From Corynebacterium felinum (lineage in GTDB: Bacteria > Actinomycetota > Actinomycetes > Mycobacteriales > Mycobacteriaceae), in NCBI RefSeq assembly GCF_030408755.1, contig NZ_CP047209.1, positions 2,604,001-2,668,000 of the forward strand: a stretch of DNA of 64,000 bases. Direction: 5' to 3'. The position numbers were made by a program, and so were the translations under genes. This document shows positions 1 through 8,996 of the stretch, piece by piece; the stretch's first letter is position 1; each line of letters starts with the position of its first letter. The notes beneath the pieces are model-generated. The model ran no database searches, had not been told where the DNA came from, and saw nothing but the letters and a program-made list of their open reading frames with translations.

Positions 1-105
1 GGCTTCCGCAATTGTTGCTCGCGGCGGTGTGGGGGCGTCGTCACGCGTAATCCATTCTGCGACTGCAGCGAGTGCGGCGGCAGGATCGTGCTTCTTTTTA
101 GCCAT
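1..105 (-). CDS. Sterol-carrier-family-like protein, N-terminal fragment (runs off window)
   Basis: Reading leftwards from an ATG at 103-105 gives an open frame to the window edge that begins MAKKKHDPAAALAAVAEW, continues with TRDDAPTPPRATIAEA and has no stop. The lysine-rich start followed by an Ala-rich helix resembles the corynebacterial sterol carrier family protein that lies near purF in relatives, and the position upstream of the purL-purQ-purS block fits. Only about 35 residues are visible, so the family is an inference from context and the N-terminal pattern. It is divergently arranged with the thioesterase at 136, leaving about 30 bp between the two starts. Confidence 0.45.
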   Translation of the reverse strand, partial: MAKKKHDPAAALAAVAEWITRDDAPTPPRATIAEA

Positions 106-135
106 AGTTTCATCTTAAGCGCTACTGTTTAGCCT

Positions 136-1122
136 ATGACTACTCGTTCCCCTGAAGTTACCTTGCGCTTTATGGCAGCCCCCACCGACATCATCATGGC
201 AGGCAATCATGGTGTGAATGGTGGACGCGTATTGGAGTGGATCGACAAAGCCGCATATGCCTGCGCTGTTGGCTGGTCTGGGACGTATTGCGTGACCGCA
301 TACGTTGGCCATATCCACTTCACCCGCCCCATCCCTTCTGGGCATATGGTTGAAGTGCGTTCCCGCATTGCTATGACTGGCCGCAGTTCGATGCACATCA
401 TTAATGAAGTGTTGTCCGCCGACCCTCGTGAGGGTGTGTTCACGCGCGCCTGTGACTGCTTGGTGATTTTCGTGGCGAAAGACCGCGACACTGGGCAGCC
501 GGTGGCGGTTCCCCCCTTCGAGCCGCGTAGCGAGGAGGAGCAGCGGGTGCGCGATGCTGCGACCTCGCGCATCGGGTTGCGCAAAGCGATCGAGATGGAG
601 ATGGAAAAGCAAACCTATGTTGGTCCTTCTGATGCGCCGCGTTTGATCACGCGTTTCCTGGCGAAGCCCACCGATGTGAACTGGGGTGGCAAGGTGCACG
701 GCGGTACTGCCATGGAGTGGATTGATGAGGCGGGTGCTGCGTGCACGATGGAGTGGTCGGGTGAGCACACTGTTGCCGTGTATGCAGGTGGTATTCGCTT
801 CTATCGCCCAATCCAGATTGGCGATTTGATTGAGGTTGATGCCCGGCTGATGCGTACCGACGCCCGCTCAATGCAGATGAGTATCCATGTGCGATCCGGC
901 GCACCACGTGGGGGTCGGGAACAGCTGGAGACAGCGATTCATGCAACGGTAACCTATGTGGGTGTGGATATTGATGGCATGCCACTACCTGCCCGCCAGT
1001 TCCGCCCCCAAACCCCGGAAGATATCCGCCTTGCGGAACACGCAGCTACATTGCGTGAGCTGCGTGCCGCTTATGCGCCAAAGCCGTTATTTGCCCGACC
1101 ATCAGTGGAGCCCCGCGATTAG
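136..1122 (+). CDS. Acyl-CoA thioesterase with two hotdog domains
   Basis: This 328-residue protein carries two hotdog folds in tandem. The first covers about residues 5-135 and the second about 160-300. Each contains the cytosolic acyl-CoA hydrolase pattern: a G(V/K)xGG segment followed by ALEWID-like residues (RVLEWIDKAA at about 34, TAMEWIDEAG at about 187), then a YVGHIHF or YAGGIRF strand and an RPI turn. The family hydrolyses fatty acyl-CoA to free acid and CoA in the cytoplasm. Length and duplication match bacterial and eukaryotic ACOT7-like enzymes. It is monocistronic and followed by a strong hairpin terminator. The family call is secure; the in vivo substrate is unknown. Confidence 0.85.
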   Translation: MTTRSPEVTLRFMAAPTDIIMAGNHGVNGGRVLEWIDKAAYACAVGWSGTYCVTAYVGHIHFTRPIPSGHMVEVRSRIAMTGRSSMHIINEVLSADPREGVFTRACDCLVIFVAKDRDTGQPVAVPPFEPRSEEEQRVRDAATSRIGLRKAIEMEMEKQTYVGPSDAPRLITRFLAKPTDVNWGGKVHGGTAMEWIDEAGAACTMEWSGEHTVAVYAGGIRFYRPIQIGDLIEVDARLMRTDARSMQMSIHVRSGAPRGGREQLETAIHATVTYVGVDIDGMPLPARQFRPQTPEDIRLAEHAATLRELRAAYAPKPLFARPSVEPRD

Positions 1123-1136
1123 ACTCCTGCCCGCAC

Positions 1137-1178
1137 TTTCAGGCCACAGGGGAAAGCATCTCCGGCTGTGGCCTGAAA
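1137..1178. terminator. Bidirectional hairpin terminator
   Basis: A 13-bp arm TTTCAGGCCACAG at 1137-1149 pairs with CTGTGGCCTGAAA at 1166-1178 and is flanked by A/T runs on both sides. It lies between the convergent thioesterase and dipeptidase genes, so it can serve both. Confidence 0.85.
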
Positions 1179-1186
1179 AATTCTAC

Positions 1187-2545
1187 CTAGGAGCTGTGGT
1201 AGCGCAATAAGAAGAGTGCCTCTGCAATGGCGATTTTTTCAATCTCTTTCGGGTTGACTGATTCATCAACGGAGTGGATGGTACACAGGGGTTCTTCGAT
1301 GCCGAAAATGGCAACTTCAGCCTGTGGGTGTGCATCTTGCAGTTCCACACACAAAGGAATGGTTGCGCCCATTCCAATATGGGTGGTGGGCACCCCATAG
1401 GCTTGAGTGAGGCATTCGGACAGCGCAGTCATGCCCGGCTTGCTTGGATCTGTGTCAAAACCCCGGTTAATATCATCGATTTCCACTTCCACGCGTGATC
1501 CCCACGGGGTGTGGGCTTTGATATGCTCAGCTACCTTGTGTGCCACCTCAGTGGGATCTAAAACCGGCGGAACTCGCAGGTCCAGAACAGCCTTGGCTGT
1601 AGGGTTAATCACGTTGAAGGCCTGCTCTACTGGGGTTGCGCTAATGCCAGTGACTGCAAAGGAACACTGAGCCCACACCGCATCAGCAATTGCTGCCGGA
1701 TCGGTGGTGATCTGTGCGCCAGGCAGCAGTTGGGCGTCAGTGACGAATTGCTCCGGCGGGTACGGTGCACCTGGCCATGGTGGGGTGGAGAGTCCTTCAA
1801 CCTGCAGTCGCCCGGTCCCGTCCTGCAAAGAGCTGAGAACGCTCATCAACGCGAGCACCGCATCGGGTGCTGCCCCACCGTACATGCCTGAATGCACGGG
1901 GGCTTCCAACGTAGAAACAGTGACTTTCAGTCGGGCATTGCCCCGCAAAGATACGGTCAGTGAGGGTTGTCCAACGCAAGCGTTTCCGGCATCGGCGATC
2001 AAAATCATGTCGGCTGTGAAAAGCTCTGGTTTCTTTCGGATCAGTTCCGAAAGTCCCGCACCGCCGGATTCTTCCGACCCTTCCACCACCACAACAAGAC
2101 CCACATCCGTTCCGCCTGCGGCGGCCACGGCACGCAATGCCGCTAGGTGCATGATCAGGTTGCCTTTGCAATCCGCTGTGCCCCTGCCGTACCAGCGGCC
2201 GTTGCGTTCGGTCAGGTGCAGTGGGTGCGAAGTCCAGGCCTGAACATCCCCAACTGGCACCACATCATAGTGGGAGTACAGCAATACTGTGGGGGCACCT
2301 GGTTGGGCATCGCGTGTGCCAATGACCACGGTCGAACCGTCGGCGGTGACAATGGGGTTGACCTTAAGGCCTGCTTCTGCCAGTGCCTTTTCCACCCATT
2401 TTGCTGCGGCGTCCATCTCGCTTTCAAGCTCTGGTTTACCGAAGACTGAGTGAAAACCGACGAGCTCTTTCAACTGTTGGAAGATGCGCTCTCGATCGTT
2501 TTCAATGCTGCGGCTGACACAATCGAGTTGTTGAGAATCCTGCAT
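1187..2545 (-). CDS. M20-family dipeptidase (zinc metallopeptidase)
   Basis: This cytosolic M20 peptidase of 452 residues splits short peptides. Metal-binding motifs are visible: SHYDVVPVGD near residue 91 (His92, Asp94), GRGTADCKGN near 120 (bridging Asp125), EGSEESGG near 155 (catalytic Glu158 and metal Glu159), and a late His in CTIHSVDE. The start is taken at the ATG at 2543-2545 because GGCAGGAGC stands six bases upstream; a longer frame to 2572 would overlap the preceding gene and lacks such a site. It lies 13 bp after the POT peptide transporter, so import and hydrolysis of peptides are probably coupled in one transcript. Confidence 0.9.
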   Translation of the reverse strand: MQDSQQLDCVSRSIENDRERIFQQLKELVGFHSVFGKPELESEMDAAAKWVEKALAEAGLKVNPIVTADGSTVVIGTRDAQPGAPTVLLYSHYDVVPVGDVQAWTSHPLHLTERNGRWYGRGTADCKGNLIMHLAALRAVAAAGGTDVGLVVVVEGSEESGGAGLSELIRKKPELFTADMILIADAGNACVGQPSLTVSLRGNARLKVTVSTLEAPVHSGMYGGAAPDAVLALMSVLSSLQDGTGRLQVEGLSTPPWPGAPYPPEQFVTDAQLLPGAQITTDPAAIADAVWAQCSFAVTGISATPVEQAFNVINPTAKAVLDLRVPPVLDPTEVAHKVAEHIKAHTPWGSRVEVEIDDINRGFDTDPSKPGMTALSECLTQAYGVPTTHIGMGATIPLCVELQDAHPQAEVAIFGIEEPLCTIHSVDESVNPKEIEKIAIAEALFLLRYHSS

Positions 2546-2558
2546 TTTAGCTCCTGCC

Positions 2559-4055
2559 TTATCGAACATCAACGAACTTTCGCACCACCCAGCGTGAGAC
2601 TGCCAGCAGTGCTATACCGAGGACGATGGAGACGATTCCTAGGTTGAGGAAGAAGGATCGTTCCACACCTGCATCTTCGGGGTTGTAGTAGTTGGCCAGG
2701 GAACCAGCTAGTGCCACGCCCATTGCAACCGCCATCTGCCAGACTGCCATCATTCGGGTGGGGAATGCCACTGGCGACACTTTTGTGGTCACGGAGTTAC
2801 CCACAGGGGACAGCAGCAGTTCGGCGATGGTGAACAGGAAGAGAATCCACACGATTGCCACCATTGGGGTGGAATTGGCTGCCCCACCGGCGAATGGAAT
2901 GAAGAAGAACAGGGAGATACCGATGATGATGTTGGCCACGCCGAATTTCACAGGGGTGGACCATTGCCGATTGCCGAGTTTCAGCCACATTGCACTAAAC
3001 ACACCGGCCAGCAACACAATGAAGATTGGGTTAATTGCTTGAATCAGTGATGGTGGAACTTCAACGCCGAACACGACTCGATCGAGGCGGAAATCGGAGT
3101 AGATGGCCAGCACCGTGTACTGCTGATCAAAGATGGCAAAGAACAAAACTCCGGAAATGAACAGGGGGATAAAGCCCAGAAGTCGGGACTTTTCTTTCTC
3201 CGATACCAGTGAGGAGAAGTACATTTGGCACCACAAAACAACAGCGGCGACAAAGGCAACAGCGGTCACAATATTCGACAGCCAATCAACCTTGATAATG
3301 CCAGTGGACACCAGCACCACGAACAAGGCCACTACTGCGAGGAAACCGAGCCCGACAACAACGCGCTGGTTTTTGGGCAGGGGGTTAGGCACTTCCGATC
3401 CGATGGTGCCAAACGAGCTTTTTCGGGTGTACACATATTGTGCGAGTCCGAAGAACATGCCCACTGCCGCGATACCGAAGCCGGCGTGGAATCCCCACAG
3501 GTGCCAGAGGTAGGTGGTCATCAACGGGCCACCGATAGCACCGATATTGATACCCATGTAGTAGATGCTGAATCCACCATCGCGGCGGGGATCTTGCCTG
3601 CTATAAAGCATTCCGAGCAATACTTGGGAGCAGGTTTTCACGCCACCTGAACCGATGGCAATCAGGATGAAGCCTACTCCGAGACCTGCAACGCCGGGGA
3701 TGAAGGCCAAAGCGATGTGGCCGATCATTACGAGGATAGCTGCGTAAAACAATGTGCGTTCGGGGCCGAGAACTTTATCGCTAATGAAGGCTGCGATAAT
3801 GCAGGCAACATATACAGATCCGCCGTAGGCGCCAACAATGGAGGCTGCTATGGTCTTATCAATTCCCAAACCACCATCGGTGACGGCATAGTACATGTAG
3901 AACAGTACGATGCCTTGCATTCCGTAGAAGCTAAAGCGCTCCCACATCTCTACGCCGAAGAGGTTGGCCAACCCCCACGGATGCCCAAAGAATGTCCGCT
4001 TCGTGGGAAGCTGCGGGGCGTCGTCATACTCAATTTTCTGTGTGTCTTGGCCCAT
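2559..4055 (-). CDS. POT-family proton-dependent oligopeptide transporter
   Basis: This inner-membrane symporter of about 498 residues takes up di- and tripeptides with protons. The family signature is present near the N-terminus: a PxGLxxLFGVEMWERFSFYGM stretch followed by GGxxxD-like loops, then the FYMGINIGAIGGP segment (PTR2 signature, about residue 150). Twelve to fourteen hydrophobic helices can be counted. The start is set at the ATG at 4053-4055 (MGQDTQKIEYDD); a TTG 36 bases earlier is possible and neither has a good ribosome site. The M20 dipeptidase follows directly, giving a peptide-utilisation pair. Confidence 0.88.
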   Translation of the reverse strand: MGQDTQKIEYDDAPQLPTKRTFFGHPWGLANLFGVEMWERFSFYGMQGIVLFYMYYAVTDGGLGIDKTIAASIVGAYGGSVYVACIIAAFISDKVLGPERTLFYAAILVMIGHIALAFIPGVAGLGVGFILIAIGSGGVKTCSQVLLGMLYSRQDPRRDGGFSIYYMGINIGAIGGPLMTTYLWHLWGFHAGFGIAAVGMFFGLAQYVYTRKSSFGTIGSEVPNPLPKNQRVVVGLGFLAVVALFVVLVSTGIIKVDWLSNIVTAVAFVAAVVLWCQMYFSSLVSEKEKSRLLGFIPLFISGVLFFAIFDQQYTVLAIYSDFRLDRVVFGVEVPPSLIQAINPIFIVLLAGVFSAMWLKLGNRQWSTPVKFGVANIIIGISLFFFIPFAGGAANSTPMVAIVWILFLFTIAELLLSPVGNSVTTKVSPVAFPTRMMAVWQMAVAMGVALAGSLANYYNPEDAGVERSFFLNLGIVSIVLGIALLAVSRWVVRKFVDVR

Positions 4056-4339
4056 AAGACGTATTATGTGTGTCCTAGGCCACTTAGGCAATCGGTTTTA
4101 CGCAATTCTTTGGATATTTTTGGGTTCAAAGTTTTATCACTAACTGCATCTCAACTTTTCCTCATAATTTGCGGTTTTATTTGCCAAATAAACCCCATGG
4201 GGCATGCGTGTTCATAACAATTCCCTTGCCCCACGCCTTATCTCAGCCCCTCGCTTCTACCTGAAAAAATTTAAAGCCGATACCCCAACACAAGTGGAGT
4301 ACCGGCAATTATGTGCGTGCGCGTGGATTTTCTCACGCT

Positions 4340-5026
4340 TTAGGCCACTAGCATCCAAATGGCCACCATGTGAACGACCGCTGCGATAACGGTTGCTGCA
4401 TGAAAGTGCTCATGGTAGCCCGCAAGTCGGGCATTGCGACCCGGCCAGCGCAGTGCATAAAAGATCGCACCGAGGGAGTAGACAATTCCACCTGCGGCGA
4501 GCAGCCACACCACGGCTTGACCGGCATGATCAACGATCGCAGGAATGAGGGGGACTACTGCCCAGCCTAGGATTAGGTAGGTTACGACGTCGAGCACGCG
4601 GGGATGGGGGAAGAATGTCAGCCCTACGCTTAAGATCACGGCCACCCAGATCGCGATCAGAATCCAGTGTCCGCGCAGTGTGATCACCGCGATTGGGGTG
4701 TAGGTTGCTGCGATAAAAAGGGCGATGGTGGCGTGGTCGGCGGCACGCCAGGCCTTTACCGCTTTCTGCGAGAGCCACGGCCCGCGGTGGTAGGCGGCGG
4801 AGATGCCAAACAGTGCGACGACACCGACTGCGTAGACGGTCACGGCAAGCCCGGATTGCCAGTCTTGATGTATCCAGGTAAAGGTGATCAGCACTGTGCC
4901 CGCGATGGTGGCGAGATAGGCTGCGATGAGGTGGTAGAGTCCGCGTGCTTTGGGCCTGGGGCCGCGGTCGAGTCGCCATATGGTTTTTTGAATGAGAGTG
5001 TCGCCTGCAGTTGTGTCGCTCGACAT
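4340..5026 (-). CDS. Hemolysin-III / PAQR-family membrane protein (TrhA-like)
   Basis: This 228-residue protein has seven predicted hydrophobic segments and the family landmarks: a first helix after RGLYHLIAAYLA, then AAYHR near residue 85, a DHATIALFIAATYTP motif near 105, and a C-terminal NARLAGYHEHFHAATVIAAVVHM with metal-type histidines. The family is linked to membrane lipid homeostasis; a haemolytic role is historical naming. The start is taken at the ATG at 5024-5026, which has AAAAGGTG about eight bases upstream; the longer frame from 5065 lacks support. The small membrane gene at 5091 lies just upstream on the same strand. Confidence 0.85.
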   Translation of the reverse strand: MSSDTTAGDTLIQKTIWRLDRGPRPKARGLYHLIAAYLATIAGTVLITFTWIHQDWQSGLAVTVYAVGVVALFGISAAYHRGPWLSQKAVKAWRAADHATIALFIAATYTPIAVITLRGHWILIAIWVAVILSVGLTFFPHPRVLDVVTYLILGWAVVPLIPAIVDHAGQAVVWLLAAGGIVYSLGAIFYALRWPGRNARLAGYHEHFHAATVIAAVVHMVAIWMLVA

Positions 5027-5090
5027 AGCTGTGCACCTTTTACTGTGTGGAAAGAAAAATCTCACCCTATCCTACGCTTGCGTAGGATTT

Positions 5091-5306
5091 TTACGGTTCT
5101 TCTGCCCGGAATTCCCCGATCAGCAGGATTAAGCCCACGCTGGCCACAGCAAGGGTGTAGCCGTGCCATAGCACCATTGTCCACCCCACAGGTTGGAGCG
5201 TATCGACGCCGGGGCGAAGCGCGCTTACATGGTGGGAGTAGATGATCGCGGCGACGAAGGAGATGATGGAAATGACCACGAAAAATTCCCCGAGTGAATC
5301 TTTCAT
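5091..5306 (-). CDS. Small two-helix membrane protein, unknown function
   Basis: This 71-residue protein has two hydrophobic stretches (FFVVISIISFVAAIIY at about 7-22 and YTLAVASVGLILLIG at about 50-64) and a short acidic tail. The ATG at 5304-5306 has GGGAGAAG just upstream, better than the longer frame from 5330. It precedes the hemolysin-III-like gene by about 65 bp on the same strand and may be co-transcribed. I do not recognise a family. Confidence 0.6.
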   Translation of the reverse strand: MKDSLGEFFVVISIISFVAAIIYSHHVSALRPGVDTLQPVGWTMVLWHGYTLAVASVGLILLIGEFRAEEP

Positions 5307-5530
5307 TCTTCTCCCACTCCCTTCATGCACGTGGCGATCTCTTGATGCGGATCTTGAGGAATGTGTTTCTACTATCCACCCTAAAAGCTAGGCTGCAGAT
5401 TCGTCATTGTTGTTTTGCTCACAAAATCTAGCTTTGGTGCTTTTTTCGTCGCATACTGCTGCTAAGGGCACTTTTACCTAATAGCAGGGCCCTTAACTTT
5501 TACAGCTGTAAGAAAGTGTGGTGTCGGATT

Positions 5531-5800
5531 ATGGAAACGATTCCTAGCTACCGCATCCGGTGGGGTTTGGTATGGGCTTCGGTGAGTCTCGGGTGGATTT
5601 TAGGCAGTTTCTTCAGCCGCTTCTTCCGCCTACTTGTCTTTGAACGCCACCCTGTTGGCATGGCCGTATCGGAAGGTTGGTCTAATCTGTGGGCTAATGG
5701 GCTTCCGACTGTGGTGATGTTTAGCGTCATCTTCGCCTGTGCGTGGTTGATTGCGCGCCTTAAAAAGCAGAAAGAAAAAGAGCAACCCACGCGAACATAA
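5531..5800 (+). CDS. Small two-helix membrane protein, unknown function
   Basis: An open frame of about 89 residues starts at METIPSYRIRW; an in-frame GTG at 5516 would add five residues. Two hydrophobic segments are visible (LVWASVSLGWILGSFF and LPTVVMFSVIFACAWLIA), and it ends in a lysine-rich cytoplasmic tail. The pattern is that of a short inner-membrane protein. It sits alone between the divergent gene at 5306 and the AAA ATPase at 6001. The family is not recognised. Confidence 0.55.
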   Translation: METIPSYRIRWGLVWASVSLGWILGSFFSRFFRLLVFERHPVGMAVSEGWSNLWANGLPTVVMFSVIFACAWLIARLKKQKEKEQPTRT

Positions 5801-5933
5801 GAGGCGACTTGCCCTGATTGCACAATGCTGTTGTTGTAAATACTGCACAACACTAGCTCCACTCAACCCCCATTCACGCCACTGCCAGGTCAAGTCTGGC
5901 CGTGGCGTGCGGTTGTACCTGCTGGTCACAGCG

Positions 5934-5981
5934 ATATTGAATAAATTGAATAGCGCCTTAATATTGAACAAATTGAATAGC
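5934..5981 (+). repeat. Direct repeat upstream of the AAA ATPase gene
   Basis: Two near-identical 21-bp copies, ATATTGAATAAATTGAATAGC at 5934-5954 and the same with one C/T change at 5961-5981, are spaced 27 bp start to start. The second copy ends 19 bp before the ATG at 6001. Each copy contains ATTGAAYAAATTGAAT, itself a direct repeat of ATTGAA. The site resembles a tandem operator in the promoter or leader of this gene. No regulator is known. Confidence 0.5.
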
Positions 5982-6000
5982 CTTAGTTAGGATTGGGCCT

Positions 6001-7140
6001 ATGAGCATCCCCAATCCTTTCACTCCAACTTTTGGTCTTACACCCGCCGTGCCTGTGGGACGCGAGGGGGTGATTCAGGCTTTTGACGATGCGTTGCGCG
6101 CGGGTCCAGGTGCGCCTGCACGGGCACTATTTTTGGTTGGAACCCGTGGCGTGGGCAAAACAGTCGTGCTCAATGAGTTAGAAGACGCCGCCCACAAACA
6201 AGGGTGGGTCACCATTTCAGAAACAGCATTGGCGGGGATAGTAGACCGAATCGTCTATGAACACGCGCCACGAGTTCTCCGCACCATCGATGATTCTTTG
6301 AGCAGGCGAAAAATTACTGGGATAAGCGCTGCGGGCTTGGGTGGGATTACCACGGAAGTATCCGACAAGCATGAACACCGACCAGGGCTGCGCAGCGTTC
6401 TCAACGACATTACTGATATTCTGCAGAAGAAAAATTCCGGCATTCTTGTGACAATCGACGAAGTTCATCTCGATTCTGCTTCGGAATTAGCGGCTATTGC
6501 TACTGCTATTCAACATTTGTTTCGCGAAGGCCGAAATATTGCTGTTGTGTTTGCTGGACTTCCAGAAAATGTGGACAAATTACTTCAACATCCTGGCGTC
6601 ACATTCTTGCGTCGCGCCGTGCGTGTTGATTTAGGTGCCGTTACACCGGAAGATGTTCGGCTAGGCCTGTACAAACCTGTCACCGATGTCGATCGGCAAT
6701 GGGACAGCGCCGCTTTAGATAGTGCCGTTATGGCAACGCGAGGTTTCCCTTTTCTGATTCAGCTGGTGGGTTACTATAGCTGGGTGCGGTTGTCTAAGTC
6801 AGCTCGACAACAGATTGAAAAGGATCATGTTGTATGGGCGGTTGAGCAAGCGCAACGTGATTTAGCTCGGCTTGTGATCGAGCCAGTGCTCAAAGATTTA
6901 CCACAATTGGAATATAATTTTCTTGTGGCTTTGTCGGTGGGGTCTGGGCCACAACGAACTCGTGACATTGCCGAAGAATTAGGTAAAGGATCTGACACCG
7001 TTTCACATTATGGGCGCAAATTGATAGCGAAGCATCTTGTTTATTCACCTCAACACGGATTCTATGATTACACCATCCCGGGAATGCGAGAATACTTTTC
7101 GCAATTCGATCATCAGAATACTGGTCCGTATTTCTGGTAA
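6001..7140 (+). CDS. Orphan AAA/STAND-like ATPase with C-terminal winged helix
   Basis: This 379-residue cytosolic protein has a Walker A GTRGVGKT at 47-54, a Walker B GILVTIDEVH at 147-156 and a sensor-like FAGLP near 185. The C-terminal 70 residues (LEYNFLVALS then RTRDIAEELGKGSDTVSHYGRKL) look like a winged-helix module. This is the ATP-binding protein type often found singly in actinobacteria, related to Orc1/Cdc6-like and archaeal-type ATPases. No partner gene is adjacent, and the flanks are gene-poor. Its role cannot be stated; defence, regulation or mobile-element upkeep are all possible. A tandem repeat stands directly in front of the gene. Confidence 0.75.
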   Translation: MSIPNPFTPTFGLTPAVPVGREGVIQAFDDALRAGPGAPARALFLVGTRGVGKTVVLNELEDAAHKQGWVTISETALAGIVDRIVYEHAPRVLRTIDDSLSRRKITGISAAGLGGITTEVSDKHEHRPGLRSVLNDITDILQKKNSGILVTIDEVHLDSASELAAIATAIQHLFREGRNIAVVFAGLPENVDKLLQHPGVTFLRRAVRVDLGAVTPEDVRLGLYKPVTDVDRQWDSAALDSAVMATRGFPFLIQLVGYYSWVRLSKSARQQIEKDHVVWAVEQAQRDLARLVIEPVLKDLPQLEYNFLVALSVGSGPQRTRDIAEELGKGSDTVSHYGRKLIAKHLVYSPQHGFYDYTIPGMREYFSQFDHQNTGPYFW

Positions 7141-7693
7141 AAATATCCGAAAAATTATGGGCATTCGGGTTCTCATGTGGCACACACTCGTTCCTAGACC
7201 GTGATCAATACATCCCATAAAACCCCCCGATGAACAATCTAGGCTGGGACGTTGTTTTCCATGCCACACCCGCCGCTCAAAAATTCCCGGAATTATCACG
7301 CGCGATTGGGGCACAAATCCACAACTGCTAGGAGTGGCTAAGAGCAAAAATAGTACAGCTACGCCGAAGAAGAACCGTTGATAGCTTTTGCTATCCCCTT
7401 GATCATGCTCAGGATTCCTTTCGCCTCCAAGGAGGCTTTGTTTTCACAATTATTCCCGTGGCTGCATGACAAAGATACGTCATCACACCTAGGGTTATTG
7501 TGCTGTGAAATGACACCCGGGATGAGCATCAATTTTCCAATTGTGGCAATAGTGGAAATTCCGAAGTCATCGCATATGTTCAGCCCGCATCCGTAACCAC
7601 TGGTGTTCTTTGATGGGAATAATTGTTCTTTCTGCAGTGTTGTGATGAATGTCTTTACAGTCAAGATTTTTCATTTCTAGGAAAGGTCACAGC
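7141..7693. other. Gene-poor interval of about 550 bp
   Basis: No well-supported gene is present. The only non-overlapping open frame is a 101-codon minus-strand frame at 7359-7664, listed separately at low confidence. No terminator hairpin with a T run was found behind the ATPase gene. Confidence 0.5.
7359..7664 (-). CDS. Doubtful small cysteine-containing ORF
   Basis: A TTG-initiated frame of 101 codons overlaps no other gene and has five cysteines (GYGCGLNIC, RCDDVSLSCSHGNNC) and an amphipathic-looking tail. It has no clear ribosome site and no recognisable signal peptide, and the family is unknown. It could be a small secreted or bacteriocin-like product, or chance. It is listed because nothing else occupies this interval. 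Confidence 0.22.
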   Translation of the reverse strand: MTVKTFITTLQKEQLFPSKNTSGYGCGLNICDDFGISTIATIGKLMLIPGVISQHNNPRCDDVSLSCSHGNNCENKASLEAKGILSMIKGIAKAINGSSSA

Positions 7694-8254
7694 ATGAAGA
7701 AAGCGTTAAAAATCCTCCTTCCACTTGGGGTGGTTGTGCTCGCAATTGCACTGGTGGTGTTTAAGCCATGGCTTTTGTTCATTGATAAACAGGTCAATGA
7801 TGAAATCCCCTCCTTTGCTGCGCCTTCATCCCAGGTAGCCGGAATGACCACCCAAGACACGCACCAAGGGCAGGCACCTAGTGAGCAATCGCCCACTGCC
7901 CCTGTTCTTGTGGCGCAAGGCGATTTTATTTCCCATGAACACACCACCACGGGGCGTGCGCTAGTATTCCAGCTCCCCAATGGGAATTACCAGCTGGCGC
8001 TAGAAAATCTCAGCACGTCGAACGGCCCCGATGTGAAGGTGTGGTTCTCCCAAGGACCCGTGGTTGAAGGTGTTGCTGGATGGACTACTGCAGCTGATCA
8101 TCCGCACCTGTCGTTGGGCGATATTAAGGGCAATATTGGCAATCAGGTTTACGATTTGCCGGAAGATTTCGACCCAAGCCAGTGGCCCACCGTTGATCTT
8201 TGGTGCGAACAATTCGGTGTGAGCTTCGGGGCGGCTGCGCTTAATCCTGCTTAA
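7694..8254 (+). CDS. Membrane-anchored DM13-domain protein
   Basis: The 186-residue product has an N-terminal signal anchor (KILLPLGVVVLAIALVVFKPWLL), a Pro/Gln/Thr-rich linker, then a DM13 domain from about residue 75. DM13 hallmarks are GDFISHEHTTTGRA, an LENLSTSNGPDVKVWFS segment, and a DFDPSQWPTVDLWCEQFGVSFG end with a lone cysteine in WC. The domain is proposed to handle redox or electron transfer outside the membrane. The ATG at 7694 is chosen over an upstream in-frame codon at 7649 because AAAGG lies eight bases ahead and the signal anchor then begins at residue 4. It is convergent with the DUF4240 gene, 3 bp apart. Confidence 0.8.
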   Translation: MKKALKILLPLGVVVLAIALVVFKPWLLFIDKQVNDEIPSFAAPSSQVAGMTTQDTHQGQAPSEQSPTAPVLVAQGDFISHEHTTTGRALVFQLPNGNYQLALENLSTSNGPDVKVWFSQGPVVEGVAGWTTAADHPHLSLGDIKGNIGNQVYDLPEDFDPSQWPTVDLWCEQFGVSFGAAALNPA

Positions 8255-8257
8255 ATT

Positions 8258-8782
8258 TTAAACTGGGCGCCGATTACCAGGGGGAACGTGTTTTCCTGTG
8301 GCTGAACCTGGGGTGGTGTTTGTGTTCGGTGCCCAGCCTTCTACGTTGCTAAAACTTTCCATATCCCACTGCGTGCAGTAGTAGTTGTATTCTTCGCCTG
8401 TTTTACGTTCATAGGCGTCGGCGGCAACGTAGAGCAGGTGTTCAAATTCCAAGTCTTGGGGCATATGCTGTGGATTGGCCAGAACTTTCGTGTAATATTT
8501 CTCGCCGTTAGCCACGACAACGCAGCGAGTATAAAGGAAATCATCAGCGGAAATATAGTCGTCACCGTTGTCGGGGTTCGCTTCGCCAAGGTAGGTATAG
8601 CGGGCATGTTCCCGGGTGTCGAGGTTAAACAACAGGCGGCTGAGGTGGTCGGTGAATGCGTTGATGTCGTCGATGGTCTTGCCAGCAAGCGTTTCGACGG
8701 CGGGGGCAACCACCGCTTCATCGTCGCCGCTGTGCTCCCAATCAAAAGATTCGATGAGTTCCCAGAATTCCGTTTCCGTCAT
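8258..8782 (-). CDS. DUF4240-domain protein
   Basis: This 174-residue cytosolic protein begins MTETEFWELIESFDW, the typical opening of DUF4240, and goes on to the LFNLDTREHARY and DDFLYTRCVVVANGEKYY segments of that family. The C-terminal 30 residues are Pro/Gly/Thr-rich. These proteins are frequent in actinobacteria and are sometimes found with polymorphic-toxin immunity genes, but no toxin lies next to it here. The function is unknown. Confidence 0.75.
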   Translation of the reverse strand: MTETEFWELIESFDWEHSGDDEAVVAPAVETLAGKTIDDINAFTDHLSRLLFNLDTREHARYTYLGEANPDNGDDYISADDFLYTRCVVVANGEKYYTKVLANPQHMPQDLEFEHLLYVAADAYERKTGEEYNYYCTQWDMESFSNVEGWAPNTNTTPGSATGKHVPPGNRRPV

Positions 8783-8937
8783 GGCGCGCACCCTTTCGTT
8801 GCTTGTGTGTTAGTACCTTCTCAAACATAGCAACCTCAGCGCACAAATCAACCGTGTTTTTAGCACATATTTTCGTAATGTTTAGCGGTGTGCCACATGC
8901 ACCACTCCCCCGGCGGCCACACGTCCTTTACAGCACA

Positions 8938-8975
8938 ATTCCCCGTGCCCTTATGCTTGAAGGATCACGGGGAAT
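8938..8975 (-). terminator. Probable terminator downstream of purL
   Basis: ATTCCCCGTG at 8938-8947 pairs perfectly with CACGGGGAAT at 8966-8975, 21 bp behind the purL stop. The T tract on the minus strand is weak, so it may act as an mRNA end-stabilising hairpin or as a terminator. Confidence 0.6.
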
Positions 8976-8996
8976 CGCACACAGAAACGTGAAGAA

